Below the pieces are notes generated by a model. The model saw nothing but the letters and a program-made list of their open reading frames with translations, was not told where the DNA came from and ran no database searches. Below, piece by piece: positions 6,763-16,785 of a stretch of DNA of 23,366 nt (position 1 is the first letter of the stretch; each line of letters opens with the position of its first letter). Both the position numbers and the translations under genes were made by a program. Location of the stretch: assembly GCA_951800555.1 (NCBI GenBank), contig CATOJU010000004.1, forward strand, positions 1-23,366, given 5' to 3'. This stretch comes from an uncultured Rickettsiales bacterium (GTDB lineage Bacteria; Pseudomonadota; Alphaproteobacteria; Rickettsiales; UBA1997).

Positions 6763-7443
6763 ATGAAAATAGTTGAAAATAAAAATACTGAAATTCTAGA
6801 TTTGGCTACTGCAATTAAAACTGTAAAGAAAAATTCTGAAACAAAACAAAGAAAATTTATTGAAACTGTTGATTTAGTTTTTAATTTAAATATTGATGCA
6901 AAACAATCAAATCAAAATATAAGAGGTGCTGTTGCATTGCCAGCAGGAACTGGAAGAAATGTTAGAATTATAGTTTTTACAGAAAGTGAAGCATTACAAA
7001 AAGAAGCTATTGCAGCAGGTGCAGTAAAAGCAGGTCTTGATGAATTAATAGCTGAAATTGATGGTGGTTATTTGGATTTTGATTACTGTGTAGCAACACC
7101 AGATTCTATGAGATCTTTGAGTAAAATAGCTAAAAAATTAGGCCCGAGAGGACTTATGCCAAATCCAAAAAATGGAAATGTAGTTGATGATGTAGTTACT
7201 GCTATAAAAGTAGCATTAAAGGGAAAAATTAACTTTAAAAATGATAAATATGGAATAGTTCATACTAATATTGGAAAAGTTAATTTTACTGACGAAGATC
7301 TAATGAATAATGCAAAAGCTGTTATTACAGCTATAAAAGATGCTAAACCAGAGGCTGCAAAAGGTAAATATATTAAAAGTGCATTTTTGACCACAACAAT
7401 GGGTCCATCTGTTGTTGTTGATGTTGAAAAAATAAATATGTAG
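6763..7443 (+). CDS. rplA: 50S ribosomal protein L1
   Basis: 226-residue L1, the mobile L1-stalk protein that contacts 23S rRNA near the E site. The hallmark KKLGPRGLMPNPKNG is present, as are FIETVDLVFNLNIDAK near the N-terminus and TTTMGPSVVVDVE at the end. It is slightly shorter than the enterobacterial protein. A very strong ribosome binding site AAAGGAGG (6746-6753), inside the rplK end, lies 9 nt before the ATG. In enterobacteria L1 represses its own operon by binding the leader mRNA; a binding site here could not be confirmed by eye. Confidence 0.98.
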   Translation: MKIVENKNTEILDLATAIKTVKKNSETKQRKFIETVDLVFNLNIDAKQSNQNIRGAVALPAGTGRNVRIIVFTESEALQKEAIAAGAVKAGLDELIAEIDGGYLDFDYCVATPDSMRSLSKIAKKLGPRGLMPNPKNGNVVDDVVTAIKVALKGKINFKNDKYGIVHTNIGKVNFTDEDLMNNAKAVITAIKDAKPEAAKGKYIKSAFLTTTMGPSVVVDVEKINM

Positions 7444-7453
7444 GAGGTATAAT

Positions 7454-7942
7454 ATGAATAAAAATAAAATTCAAAAACAAACTTCTATAGATTTAGCAAA
7501 GGATATTTTGACAAATAATCAAATGTTTATTTTGGTTAATTATAAAGGTTTAAATGCTGGTGATGTTGTATCTTTAAGAAATGAATTAAAAGATAGAGAC
7601 GCTAATATAAAGGTTATTAAAAATACATTATTTAAAAGAGCAATAAAGGATACTGAATTTGCTTATTTAGATAATTATTTTAACGATCAAATAGCAGTTT
7701 CCTTTTCAAAAGATCCTATAGCTTTGGCAAATGTTATAAATAAATTTGCTAAAAATAATGAAAATTTAAAAATTCAAGTAGCATCTTTGGATGGAAAACA
7801 AATAGATATTAGAACTATTGAAGAATTAGCTTCACTTGGTTCATTAGATGATGTGAGAGCAAAATTCATTGGCGTATTAAAAGCACCTGGTTCTCAATTG
7901 GCAAGAGTGTTGGATGCGTACAGAGAAAAATTAGAAGCTTAG
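7454..7942 (+). CDS. rplJ: 50S ribosomal protein L10
   Basis: 162-residue L10, the stalk base protein that anchors L7/L12 dimers. The N-terminal rRNA-binding region carries FILVNYKGLNAGDVVSLRNE and KVIKNTLFKRAI. The C-terminal helix from about residue 135 (VRAKFIGVLKAPGSQLARVL) is the L7/L12 docking helix. Length is near the family norm. The ribosome binding site GGAGG (7443-7447), overlapping the last base of rplA, sits 6 nt before the ATG. rplL follows after a 32-nt gap. Confidence 0.98.
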   Translation: MNKNKIQKQTSIDLAKDILTNNQMFILVNYKGLNAGDVVSLRNELKDRDANIKVIKNTLFKRAIKDTEFAYLDNYFNDQIAVSFSKDPIALANVINKFAKNNENLKIQVASLDGKQIDIRTIEELASLGSLDDVRAKFIGVLKAPGSQLARVLDAYREKLEA

Positions 7943-7974
7943 TTTATTATTAATAATTACAAAAAAGGTTTGAA

Positions 7975-8343
7975 ATGACTGATAAATTAGAAAAAATTGT
8001 TGAAGAATTATCAACATTTACTGCATTAGAAATTGCTAATTTAACTAAAATGTTAGAAGAAAAATGGGGTGTAACAGCTGCTGTTGCTGTTGCTGCTGCA
8101 GGTGCTGGTGCTGCTGCTCCAGTTGAAGAACAAACAGAATTTAATGTTGAATTAGAAGCTGTTGGTGATAACAAAATTAATGTTATTAAAGAAGTAAGGG
8201 CTATTACAGGTCTTGGTTTAAAAGAAGCTAAAGAACTTGTAGAAAGTGCTCCAAAAGTTGTTAAAGAATCAGTTAAGAAAGAAGAAGCTGAAGCTATTAA
8301 AGCAAAATTAGAAGCTGCTGGTGCAAAAGTTAAATTATCTTAA
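7975..8343 (+). CDS. rplL: 50S ribosomal protein L7/L12
   Basis: 122-residue L7/L12, the multicopy stalk protein that recruits and activates the translational GTPases. The N-terminal dimerisation helices (about 1-35) are followed by an Ala/Gly/Pro hinge (AAVAVAAAGAGAAAPVEEQ). The globular C-terminal domain has the canonical KINVIKEVRAITGLGLKEAK and LVESAPKVVKE segments and ends KLEAAGAKVKLS. An AAAAAAGG-type ribosome binding site precedes the ATG. An attenuator-like hairpin separates it from rpoB. Confidence 0.98.
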   Translation: MTDKLEKIVEELSTFTALEIANLTKMLEEKWGVTAAVAVAAAGAGAAAPVEEQTEFNVELEAVGDNKINVIKEVRAITGLGLKEAKELVESAPKVVKESVKKEEAEAIKAKLEAAGAKVKLS

Positions 8344-8362
8344 TTTTTTAGTTAAATTTTTT

Positions 8363-8394
8363 AGAGGGTCCTGATTTTTTTAAAAAAGGACTCT
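8363..8394 (+). terminator. Attenuator-like hairpin between rplL and rpoB
   Basis: AGAGGGTCC (8363-8371) pairs with GGACTCT (8388-8394) with one bulged G, and the interior T-run and A-run can pair further. Downstream sequence is only moderately T-rich, so termination is probably partial. Proteobacteria such as E. coli carry an attenuator and an RNase III site in the same rplL-rpoB gap, adjusting stalk protein against polymerase output; a similar role is inferred here. Confidence 0.5.
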
Positions 8395-8438
8395 TATATG
8401 TTGTTTATAAAGTTTTACAATAATAAAAGGGTAAGTAA

Positions 8439-11400
8439 GTGAAAGCTTTAAACCATTCTAATTATATTTTAAGAAGAAGTTTTTCAAATAGAATAGACGA
8501 TGAATTTGTTCCTGATTTGATTTTTTTACAAAAAGAATCATTTGATTCTTTTATTTGTTTAGATAATAATGATGAAGAAAAAAGGAAAAATTCTAAAATA
8601 TGGGAGGTATTGCAATCATACTTTCCTATGACTGATACTAATAAAAATCTTGTATTAGAGTTTGTTGATTATAAAGTTGGAAATATAAAATATAGTGTTA
8701 AGGAGTGTATAAATTCTGGTAGAACTTATTCAGTTCCTTTATATGCTACTCTCCGATTATTAGTTTTGGAAAAAGTAGAAGAAGACAACGAAGAAAAGAA
8801 AGAAATAAAAGCTATCAAAGAACAAGAAGTTTTTTTATGTGATATTCCTTTAATGACAAATACCGGAAGTTTCGTTATAAATGGTATTGAAAGAGTTGTA
8901 GTTTCTCAAATGAGAAGGGCCCCTGGGGTATTTTTTGATAGTGAAGATGCGAAAATGTTTGCTGGAAAAAGTTATACAGCAAAAATAATTCCAATAACTG
9001 GTTCGTGGTTAGATTTCGAATTTGATGGAAGAGATTTATTATATTTTAGAATAGACAAAAAAAGAAAGATGCCTATTAGTTATCTTTTTAAAATGTTAAA
9101 AATGTCTACTGAAGAAGTGTTATCTTACTTCTATAAAAAATATGAATTAGAATATAAAAATAAAAGATGGATTATAGAATTTGATTTTGAAAATTCTCTT
9201 GGTAAAAATTATAATTTTGATATAATTGATGCTAATACTGATGAGGTAGTTATCCCAAAAGATAGAAAAATTACAACAAGGCTTATTGAAAAATTAAAAG
9301 GAAAAGGTTTTGAAAAATATGTTATAGATGAAACTGATAATGCAAATTTTGTACTTTTGAATGATTTAGTAGATCAAGAAAATGGTGAAATTTTATTTCA
9401 ATCTGGAACAGAACTTAATGTTGAAAAATTAGCAGTATTTGAAAAATTAAAAATTGATAAAATTAATGTTGTTAGTCCTGATAATTCTGATTTGGGAAAT
9501 TATATTTACAATAGTTTATTTTTGGATAAAGAAAAAACAGTGGAAGATGTTTTTTATGATATATATAGAATTGTTAGGGTTTCAGAGGATGCGCCAAATA
9601 TAGAAACAGCAGAAAAATTTGTAGAAGGTTTATTTTTTAATAATAGATATAATTTGTCTGATGTTGGTAGAATGAAGATGAATTATAGGCTTGGTGTTGA
9701 TACAAGTTTGGATATAATGCATTTGACTAAAGAAGATATTTTAGCAACAGTTAAGATTTTAAACAGACTTAAACATAATGATGAAAAAACTGATGATATT
9801 GATAATTTAGCAAATAGAAGATTGAGATGCACTGGTGAATTAATGGAAGTTCAATTTAGAGCAGGTATAGCAAAAGTTGAAAGAGCTATTTTAGAAAAAA
9901 TGAATACCCTTGAATTTGAAACTATAGTTCCTCAAAATTTGATTAATACAAAACCATTAGCATCAACTATTGCAGATTTCTTCGCTACTTCACAATTATC
10001 ACAATTTATGGATCAAACTAATCCATTGGCAGCATTGGGACATAAAAGAAGAATTACTGCATTGGGACCTGGTGGTTTAACAAGGGAAAGAGCAGGGTTT
10101 GATGTTCGTGATGTTCACTATACACATTATGGAAAAATATGTCCTTTGGAATCTCCAGAAGGTGCAAATATTGGTCTTATTAATAGTTTATCAATTTTTG
10201 CAAGAACTAATAAATATGGATTTATTGAAACACCATATAGGAAAGTTGAAAATGGAATTGTAACTAAGGAGGTTGTTTATTTTTCTGCAATAGAAGAAGC
10301 AGGTAAAGTTTTTGCTCCATATAATGTAAAATTGGATAAAAATAATAAAATTCTTGATGAAGCCGTTGTTTGTAGAAAAGACAGTGAAATTATAAGGGTT
10401 AAACCAGATCAAATTGAATATATTGATATTTCTCCAAGACAAATAATTTCTGTTGCAACTGGACTTGTACCATTTTTAGAAAATAATGAATCAAGACGTG
10501 TATCTATGGGTGCAAACATGTTAAAACAAGCAGTACCCTTGTTAAAATCCGAAACTCCATATATAGGAACGGGAATGGAAAGAATAATTTCATCCTATGC
10601 AAATTGTGGTGTAGTTGTTTCAGAAACTAAAGGAATTGTAAAATATGTTGATGCGAATAGAATAGTTGTAGAAGAATTGAAAGATGATAATCTTTCTAAA
10701 CTTCATACCTATACTTTAGATAAATATTTAAGAACTAATAATGATACAATTTTAAATCAATATCCAGTTGTTAGAGTAGGACAAGTTATTAAAGAAAACG
10801 AAGTAATAGCAGAAAGTCAAAGTATTGAAAATGGTGAATTGGCACTTGGTAAAAATGTATTAATAGCATTTTCTACATGGGATGGTTATAATTACGAGGA
10901 TTCAATATTAATTTCCGAAAGATTAGTAAGAGATGATGTATTTACATCAATACATTTAGAAGAATTTGAAATTGAAGCTAAGGATACAAGGCTTGGCCCT
11001 GAAGAAATTACAAGGGATATTCCAAATGTAGGTGATGATGTTTTAAGAAAATTAGATGAAACTGGTATAATTTATGTAGGCGCTCATATAACTGCTGGCG
11101 ATATTCTTGTTGGAAAAACAACGCCAAAAAGTGAAAGTCCTCAAACACCAGAAGAAAAACTTTTAAAAGTTATTTTTGGTGAAAAAGCTATGGATGTAAA
11201 AGATTCATCTTTATATGTTCCACCTAGTGTAACTTCTGGAACTGTAATTGATGTAAAAGTTTATACAAGAAATGGTCTTGATAAAGATGAAAGAGCAAGA
11301 TTTATTGATAATAGTAAAATTGAAGCTTTAGCGAAAGATAAAGATAGAGAAATAGCATTTTTAAGAAGAATTTTAGTAGATAAAATTAAACCTTTAATTT

Positions 11401-12527
11401 TGAATAAAGTTTTAGATAAAACTATAGATAAAATAAAAAAAGGTGAAATTATTACTGATGAATTATTAGAAAGATTACCAAATTCATTGTTTACAAAACT
11501 TTCTATTGATGATACAGAAGCTATGGTAAAGGTTGATAGTCTCACAAAAGAATTTAAGGATACTATCAATAAACTTGAAAAGAAATTTGATGAAGATGCA
11601 ATTAAAATAAAAGAATGTGATGAATTACCTCAAGGAACTTTGAAGAAAATTAAAATTATTATTGCTACAAAAGAAAAAATTCAAGCCGGCGATAAAATGG
11701 CTGGAAGATATGGTAATAAAGGTGTAATATCAAAAATACTTCCTATAGAAGATATGCCATATATGGAAGATGGTACACCTATTGATATAGTTTTAAGTCC
11801 TTTAGGAGTTCCTAGTCGTATGAATTTGGGACAATTATTAGAAACACATTTGGGTTTTGTATCTGCAAAATTGGGCCAACAGATTTCTGAACTTGTGAAT
11901 AATCTTGGCAAAGATAGAGCGAAACTTATAAGAGAAAAATTATTAAGAATATATAAAATGCCAAAAGAGGTTGATTATATAAATTCTCTTGATGATGAAA
12001 ATCTAATAGAATTTGCAGAAAAATTACAAAGAAATGTCCCTTTTGAAACAGGTTCTTTTGAAAATATTTCTATTGAAAATATAGAAGAATTGTTAGAAGA
12101 GGCTGGAATTGATAAAAGTGGACAAATTAATTTAATTGATGGAAGAACAGGCGAATATTTTAGCAGACCATTAACAGTTGGATATATGTATATGCTAAAA
12201 TTACATCATTTAGTTGATAATAAAATACATGCTAGGGCAACTGGACCCTATAGCTTGATTACCCAACAACCATTAGGTGGTAAATCTCACTTTGGAGGAC
12301 AAAGATTTGGAGAAATGGAATGTTGGGCTTTGCAAGCCTATGGTGCTGCCTATACATTGCAAGAAATGTTGACTATAAAATCGGATGATATGGTGGGAAG
12401 GTTAAAAATGTTTGAATCAATAGTTCAAGGATCGCAGAGTTTCTCTTGTGGTGTTCCTGAATCATTTAATGTTATGGTTAAGGAAGTTAGATCACTTGGT
12501 CTAAATCTTGAATTAGTTAAAGAATAG
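8439..12527 (+). CDS. rpoB: DNA-directed RNA polymerase subunit beta
   Basis: 1362-residue beta subunit of RNA polymerase, with the long proteobacterial architecture. Visible landmarks: the rifampicin-site segment SQLSQFMDQTNPLAALGHKRR (from S518), the GPGGLTRERAGF fork-loop region, DGYNYEDSILISERL with E820-D821 (E. coli E813-D814), the GDKMAGRYGNKGVIS lysines K1086 and K1094 at the active centre, and GKSHFGGQRFGEMECWAL near the C-terminus. The GTG at 8439 is chosen as start because AAAGGG (8426-8431) lies 7 nt upstream and the N-terminus LRRSFSNRIDDEFVPDLIFLQ fits the family. The position of E. coli S531 is threonine here (T540). rpoC follows after a 67-bp gap that holds a terminator-shaped hairpin. 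Confidence 0.98.
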   Translation: MKALNHSNYILRRSFSNRIDDEFVPDLIFLQKESFDSFICLDNNDEEKRKNSKIWEVLQSYFPMTDTNKNLVLEFVDYKVGNIKYSVKECINSGRTYSVPLYATLRLLVLEKVEEDNEEKKEIKAIKEQEVFLCDIPLMTNTGSFVINGIERVVVSQMRRAPGVFFDSEDAKMFAGKSYTAKIIPITGSWLDFEFDGRDLLYFRIDKKRKMPISYLFKMLKMSTEEVLSYFYKKYELEYKNKRWIIEFDFENSLGKNYNFDIIDANTDEVVIPKDRKITTRLIEKLKGKGFEKYVIDETDNANFVLLNDLVDQENGEILFQSGTELNVEKLAVFEKLKIDKINVVSPDNSDLGNYIYNSLFLDKEKTVEDVFYDIYRIVRVSEDAPNIETAEKFVEGLFFNNRYNLSDVGRMKMNYRLGVDTSLDIMHLTKEDILATVKILNRLKHNDEKTDDIDNLANRRLRCTGELMEVQFRAGIAKVERAILEKMNTLEFETIVPQNLINTKPLASTIADFFATSQLSQFMDQTNPLAALGHKRRITALGPGGLTRERAGFDVRDVHYTHYGKICPLESPEGANIGLINSLSIFARTNKYGFIETPYRKVENGIVTKEVVYFSAIEEAGKVFAPYNVKLDKNNKILDEAVVCRKDSEIIRVKPDQIEYIDISPRQIISVATGLVPFLENNESRRVSMGANMLKQAVPLLKSETPYIGTGMERIISSYANCGVVVSETKGIVKYVDANRIVVEELKDDNLSKLHTYTLDKYLRTNNDTILNQYPVVRVGQVIKENEVIAESQSIENGELALGKNVLIAFSTWDGYNYEDSILISERLVRDDVFTSIHLEEFEIEAKDTRLGPEEITRDIPNVGDDVLRKLDETGIIYVGAHITAGDILVGKTTPKSESPQTPEEKLLKVIFGEKAMDVKDSSLYVPPSVTSGTVIDVKVYTRNGLDKDERARFIDNSKIEALAKDKDREIAFLRRILVDKIKPLILNKVLDKTIDKIKKGEIITDELLERLPNSLFTKLSIDDTEAMVKVDSLTKEFKDTINKLEKKFDEDAIKIKECDELPQGTLKKIKIIIATKEKIQAGDKMAGRYGNKGVISKILPIEDMPYMEDGTPIDIVLSPLGVPSRMNLGQLLETHLGFVSAKLGQQISELVNNLGKDRAKLIREKLLRIYKMPKEVDYINSLDDENLIEFAEKLQRNVPFETGSFENISIENIEELLEEAGIDKSGQINLIDGRTGEYFSRPLTVGYMYMLKLHHLVDNKIHARATGPYSLITQQPLGGKSHFGGQRFGEMECWALQAYGAAYTLQEMLTIKSDDMVGRLKMFESIVQGSQSFSCGVPESFNVMVKEVRSLGLNLELVKE

Positions 12528-12538
12528 TTATTTATAAT

Positions 12539-12570
12539 GAATAGAGGTTTTTTCCTCTATTCTTTTATTA
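12539..12570 (+). terminator. Intrinsic-terminator-shaped hairpin between rpoB and rpoC
   Basis: GAATAGAGG (12539-12547), a TTTTTT loop (12548-12553) and CCTCTATTC (12554-12562) form a perfect 9-bp stem, followed at once by TTTTATTATTTT. This has all parts of a Rho-independent terminator, placed 11 nt after the rpoB stop and 32 nt before the rpoC ATG. Since rpoC has no evident promoter of its own, it must allow read-through. Confidence 0.75.
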
Positions 12571-12594
12571 TTTTATAAAAAAGAGTAAAAAATT

Positions 12595-15500
12595 ATGGCA
12601 TTAGATGGAACTTCTTCTTTTGGATTAATGAATATAAGCAATCAAGTGTTGGATTCAACAGATTTTGATGCTTTAAAAATCTCAATTGCAAGTCCTGAAA
12701 AAATAAGGTCTTGGTCCTATGGTGAAGTGTTGAAACCAGAAACAGTGAATTATAGAACATTTAAACCTGAAAAAGATGGCTTGTTTTGTGCGAAAATATT
12801 TGGTCCAATAAAGGATTATGAATGTTTGTGTGGTAAATATAAAAGAATAAAATATAAAGGTATTGTTTGTGAAAAATGTGGTGTAGAAGTTACAAGTTCC
12901 AAAGTTAGAAGGGAAAGAATGGGACATATAGAATTAGCAGCTCCTGCAGCACATATATGGTTTTTAAAATCATTACCTTCAAGAATTAGTACTATTTTGG
13001 ATATTATGCCGAAATATATCGAAAAGGTAATATATTTTGAAATGTATATAGTTACAGATTCTAGAATGTCTCCATTAGAAAATGGACAACTTTTGACGGA
13101 AGAAGATTATATAAAATACAAAGATGAATACGGTGAAGATGCTTTTGAAGCAATGATGGGTGCAGAAGCTATAAGAAAATTATTGGAACAAGTTGATTTA
13201 CAAAAACTTAAAGCAAAGTTAAGAAAAGAATTAATAGAAACCAAATCGGAATTAAAGAAAGGTAAAATAATTAAAAGGTTAAGTTTAGTAGAATCATTTA
13301 TTGAATCTAATAATAGACCAGAATGGATGATATTGACAGTATTGCCTGTTATCCCACCAGAAATAAGACCATTAGTTCAATTGGATGGTGGTAATTTTGC
13401 TAGTTCCGATTTGAATGAATTATATAGAAGGGTTATAAATAGAAATAATAGATTAAAAAAACTTATAGAATTAGATGCTCCTGATATTATTATAAGAAAT
13501 GAAAAAAGAATGTTACAAGAATCTGTCGATTCATTATTAGATAATACAAGAAGTGCAAACCCAGTTAAAGCAACTAATAGAAGGGTTTTAAAATCTTTAA
13601 GTGATATGCTAAAAGGTAAACAGGGACGATTTAGACAGAATCTTTTAGGAAAAAGGGTTGATTATTCTGGAAGATCTGTAATTGTAGTTGGGCCTGGTTT
13701 AAAATTAAATCAATGTGGTTTACCTAAAAAAATGGCATTGGAATTATTTAAACCATTTATTTATTCAAAATTGGAATTATACGGAATTTCTAATGGTATT
13801 AGACATTCAAAAAGATTAGTTGAAGCAGAAAAACCGGAAGTTTGGGATATCTTAGAAGAAGTAATTCAAGAGCATCCGGTTCTTTTGAATAGAGCCCCAA
13901 CATTGCACAGATTGGGTATACAAGCTTTTGAACCATTATTAATTGAAGGAAAAGCAATTCAACTGCATCCATTAGTTTGTAAAGCATTTAATGCTGACTT
14001 CGATGGAGATCAAATGGCAGTTCATATTCCTTTATCAATAGAGGCTCAAACAGAGGCAAAAATTTTAATGATGTCTTCAAATAATATTTTGAATCCACAA
14101 GATGGAAAACCAAATATTATTCCTTCACAGGATATGTTATTAGGTATTTATTATTTAACTATGGATCCAACAACTGGGGACATAGAAAAACCAAATATTG
14201 CTATTTCTAATGACAAAGAATTGGAACACGCTTTATTTTCAAAAAGAATTTCAATACATGATCCAATTTATTATAGATATCAGATTAAAAATCAAGATGG
14301 AACAGTAGAATATAAAAGAGTAATAACTACTGCTGGAAGGCAAAGAGTATTTGATATTTTACCTGATATTTGTAAAGAAAAATATGGTTTTGATTTAATT
14401 AATAAACCATTAGGAAAATCCGCGGTTTCTAAATTAATTAGTGTAGTATTTAAAGAAACTAATCAAACGGAAACTGGAAGATTTTGTGATAATTTAATGA
14501 GATTAGGATTTAAAAATTCAACATTATCTGGTATTTCTTTAGGTAAAGATGATTTAATTATACCTGCCAATAAAGAAGATTTGATAAGCCAAGCTAGAAC
14601 TAAGATTAAGGGTATAGATAACCAATATCAAGATGGTTTAATTACTACTGGTGAAAGATATAATGAGGTAATTGAAACTTGGACAGAATGTGCTAATAAT
14701 GTTAAAAAATCTGTAGTAGAAACCCTTTCTAAAGACAAAGGCAGTAAAACCGCCAATTCATTATATTTATTTGTGGCTTCTGGAGCTAGGGGTAATGAGG
14801 CAACTATGCAACAAACTTGTGGTATGAGAGGACTTTTAGCAAAACAAAGTGGTGAAATTATTGATACACCTATTTTATCAAGCTTTAAAGAAGGACTTTC
14901 AATTTTAGAATACTTTATTTCTACAAATAATGGTAGAAAATCAATGGTAGATACTGCTTTAAAAACTGCAAATGCTGGTTATTTGACTAGAAGACTTGTT
15001 GATGTAGCCCAAAATTGTATGGTAATTGATGAAGATTGTGGTTCTACAGAAGGTATTACTATGACTGCTAAAATTGAAAATGGTATGGTAAAAACTTCGT
15101 TATCTTCTAAAATTATTGGTAGAACTGCTTTAAATGATATTTTAAATCCAAATACTAATGAAGTGATAGTAAAAGGTGGTGAATTAATAAATGAAAAAGA
15201 AGCAGAAGAAATTGAAGCAGCAAATATTAAAGAAGTAAAAATTAGGTCTGTTTTAACTTGTAAACACGAACATGGTGTTTGTGCTAAATGTTATGGAAGA
15301 GATTTGACTACAAGAAAATTAGTTAATATTGGTGAAGCAGTTGGTGTTATAGCAGCTCAAGCAGTAGGTGAACCTGGTACACAATTAACTATGAATACAA
15401 GACACTTAGCGGGTGCTACTATTTCAGGTAATGAATCTAATATTCCAGCCCCAGAAGATGGAATATTAAGAATTAAAAATTTAGAATTCATAACTAATAG

Positions 15501-16725
15501 AGATGGTCACGAAATTGTAATGAATAGAGATACAGAATTTAGTGTTATGGATAATTCAAATAAATTAATTGCTAAATATACTATTCCATATGGCGCAAGA
15601 ATTTTCTTTAAAGATGGTGATAAAGTTAAAAAAGGTGATTATTTAGCTGAATGGGATCCTTATAACTATTTGATTATTGCAACACAAAATGGTAAAGTTG
15701 AATTTAAAGATTTAATTGAAGGTGTTTCATTGAAAGAAAAGATTGATGAATCAACCGGTATGTCTTCTAAAAATATTATAGACTGGAGAAGATTCAATAA
15801 TAAACAATCTATTAAGCCTGCTTTAGTTATAACGGAAGGTGAAAAATCAACTTCTTATGAATTGTTTATAGGAACAATTTTGAATGTTATGAATGGTCAG
15901 GAAGTACAAGTTGGTGATATAATAGCAAGAACTCCTAAAGATTCTATTAAAAATAGAGATATTACGGGTGGTTTGCCAAGAGTAGCAGAATTATTTGAAG
16001 CTAGAAAACCTAAAAACTTTGCAGTTATGTCTGCCACAAATGGAACTGTTATGTTTAATGAAAGGGATTATAAAACTAAAAGAATTATTACTATAGTTCC
16101 AGATGATCCAAATGAGGCACAATTAAATTATGTTGTTCCTAAGGGTAAACATTTATTTGTAAATAATGGTGATAAAGTTAGAAAGGGTGACGAAATAATG
16201 GATGGAGATAAAGTACCACACGATATTTTGAAAATTTTAGGTATTGAAGCATTTAATAAATATATGGTAGAAGAAATTCAAAAAGTTTATGAAATGCAGG
16301 GTATTTCAATAAATGATAAACATATTGAAATTATTTTAAATATGATGCTTAAAAAAATAGAAATAGTTGATTCTGGCGAAACTACATTATTAGTTGGTGA
16401 TATTATAGATAATGAAACCTACGAAAAAATAAATAATAAAGCTATTAAAGAAGGCTTAAAACCAGCAAAAGGAGAGAAAGTTCTTTTGGGTATTACAAGA
16501 GCATCTTTACAAACTAAATCATTTATTTCTGCTGCATCATTCCAAGAAACAGTAAAAGTTTTAACAGATGCTGCTATAAATGGAAAAGTTGACGCTTTAG
16601 AAGGTTTAAAAGAAAATGTAATAGTTGGTAAATTGATACCTGCAGGAACAGGACTTCTAGTTAAAAGAATGAAAAGAGAAGCAGAACTTGAAAATGAAAA
16701 TAAAAGGTTAGAAGTTATTGAATAA
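12595..16725 (+). CDS. rpoC: DNA-directed RNA polymerase subunit beta'
   Basis: 1376-residue beta' subunit, catalytic partner of RpoB. The N-terminal zinc ribbon has C77, C79, C92 and C95 (CLCGKYKRIKYKGIVCEKCG). The catalytic NADFDGDQMAVH loop places the Mg-binding aspartates at D468, D470 and D472. The second zinc site is C815 with C889, C896 and C899 (TCKHEHGVCAKC). The trigger-loop region GEPGTQLTMNTRHLAGA and the C-terminal TDAAINGKVDALEGLKENVI complete the protein. The ATG at 12595 gives the family N-terminus (FDALKISIASPEKIRSWSYG); an AAGAG-type ribosome binding site is weak. A strong terminator follows at 16735-16777. The str genes (rpsL, rpsG, fusA) do not follow rpoC here. Confidence 0.98.
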   Translation: MALDGTSSFGLMNISNQVLDSTDFDALKISIASPEKIRSWSYGEVLKPETVNYRTFKPEKDGLFCAKIFGPIKDYECLCGKYKRIKYKGIVCEKCGVEVTSSKVRRERMGHIELAAPAAHIWFLKSLPSRISTILDIMPKYIEKVIYFEMYIVTDSRMSPLENGQLLTEEDYIKYKDEYGEDAFEAMMGAEAIRKLLEQVDLQKLKAKLRKELIETKSELKKGKIIKRLSLVESFIESNNRPEWMILTVLPVIPPEIRPLVQLDGGNFASSDLNELYRRVINRNNRLKKLIELDAPDIIIRNEKRMLQESVDSLLDNTRSANPVKATNRRVLKSLSDMLKGKQGRFRQNLLGKRVDYSGRSVIVVGPGLKLNQCGLPKKMALELFKPFIYSKLELYGISNGIRHSKRLVEAEKPEVWDILEEVIQEHPVLLNRAPTLHRLGIQAFEPLLIEGKAIQLHPLVCKAFNADFDGDQMAVHIPLSIEAQTEAKILMMSSNNILNPQDGKPNIIPSQDMLLGIYYLTMDPTTGDIEKPNIAISNDKELEHALFSKRISIHDPIYYRYQIKNQDGTVEYKRVITTAGRQRVFDILPDICKEKYGFDLINKPLGKSAVSKLISVVFKETNQTETGRFCDNLMRLGFKNSTLSGISLGKDDLIIPANKEDLISQARTKIKGIDNQYQDGLITTGERYNEVIETWTECANNVKKSVVETLSKDKGSKTANSLYLFVASGARGNEATMQQTCGMRGLLAKQSGEIIDTPILSSFKEGLSILEYFISTNNGRKSMVDTALKTANAGYLTRRLVDVAQNCMVIDEDCGSTEGITMTAKIENGMVKTSLSSKIIGRTALNDILNPNTNEVIVKGGELINEKEAEEIEAANIKEVKIRSVLTCKHEHGVCAKCYGRDLTTRKLVNIGEAVGVIAAQAVGEPGTQLTMNTRHLAGATISGNESNIPAPEDGILRIKNLEFITNRDGHEIVMNRDTEFSVMDNSNKLIAKYTIPYGARIFFKDGDKVKKGDYLAEWDPYNYLIIATQNGKVEFKDLIEGVSLKEKIDESTGMSSKNIIDWRRFNNKQSIKPALVITEGEKSTSYELFIGTILNVMNGQEVQVGDIIARTPKDSIKNRDITGGLPRVAELFEARKPKNFAVMSATNGTVMFNERDYKTKRIITIVPDDPNEAQLNYVVPKGKHLFVNNGDKVRKGDEIMDGDKVPHDILKILGIEAFNKYMVEEIQKVYEMQGISINDKHIEIILNMMLKKIEIVDSGETTLLVGDIIDNETYEKINNKAIKEGLKPAKGEKVLLGITRASLQTKSFISAASFQETVKVLTDAAINGKVDALEGLKENVIVGKLIPAGTGLLVKRMKREAELENENKRLEVIE

Positions 16726-16734
16726 AAATTTAGT

Positions 16735-16777
16735 AAAATAGCACTAAAGTTATGATTTTATTTAGTGCTATTTTTTT
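16735..16777 (+). terminator. Intrinsic terminator after rpoC
   Basis: AAAATAGCACTAAA (16735-16748) pairs perfectly with TTTAGTGCTATTTT (16761-16774), with a 12-nt loop and an uninterrupted seven-T run from 16771 leading into ATATAT. It starts 9 nt after the rpoC stop. The next gene's ribosome binding site begins only 12 nt after the stem. Confidence 0.88.
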
Positions 16778-16785
16778 ATATATAT

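Noticed and set aside
7950..8174. Minus-strand ORF opposite rplL
   Set aside because: It is the antisense of the Ala-rich L7/L12 hinge, with no ribosome binding site and no family resemblance.
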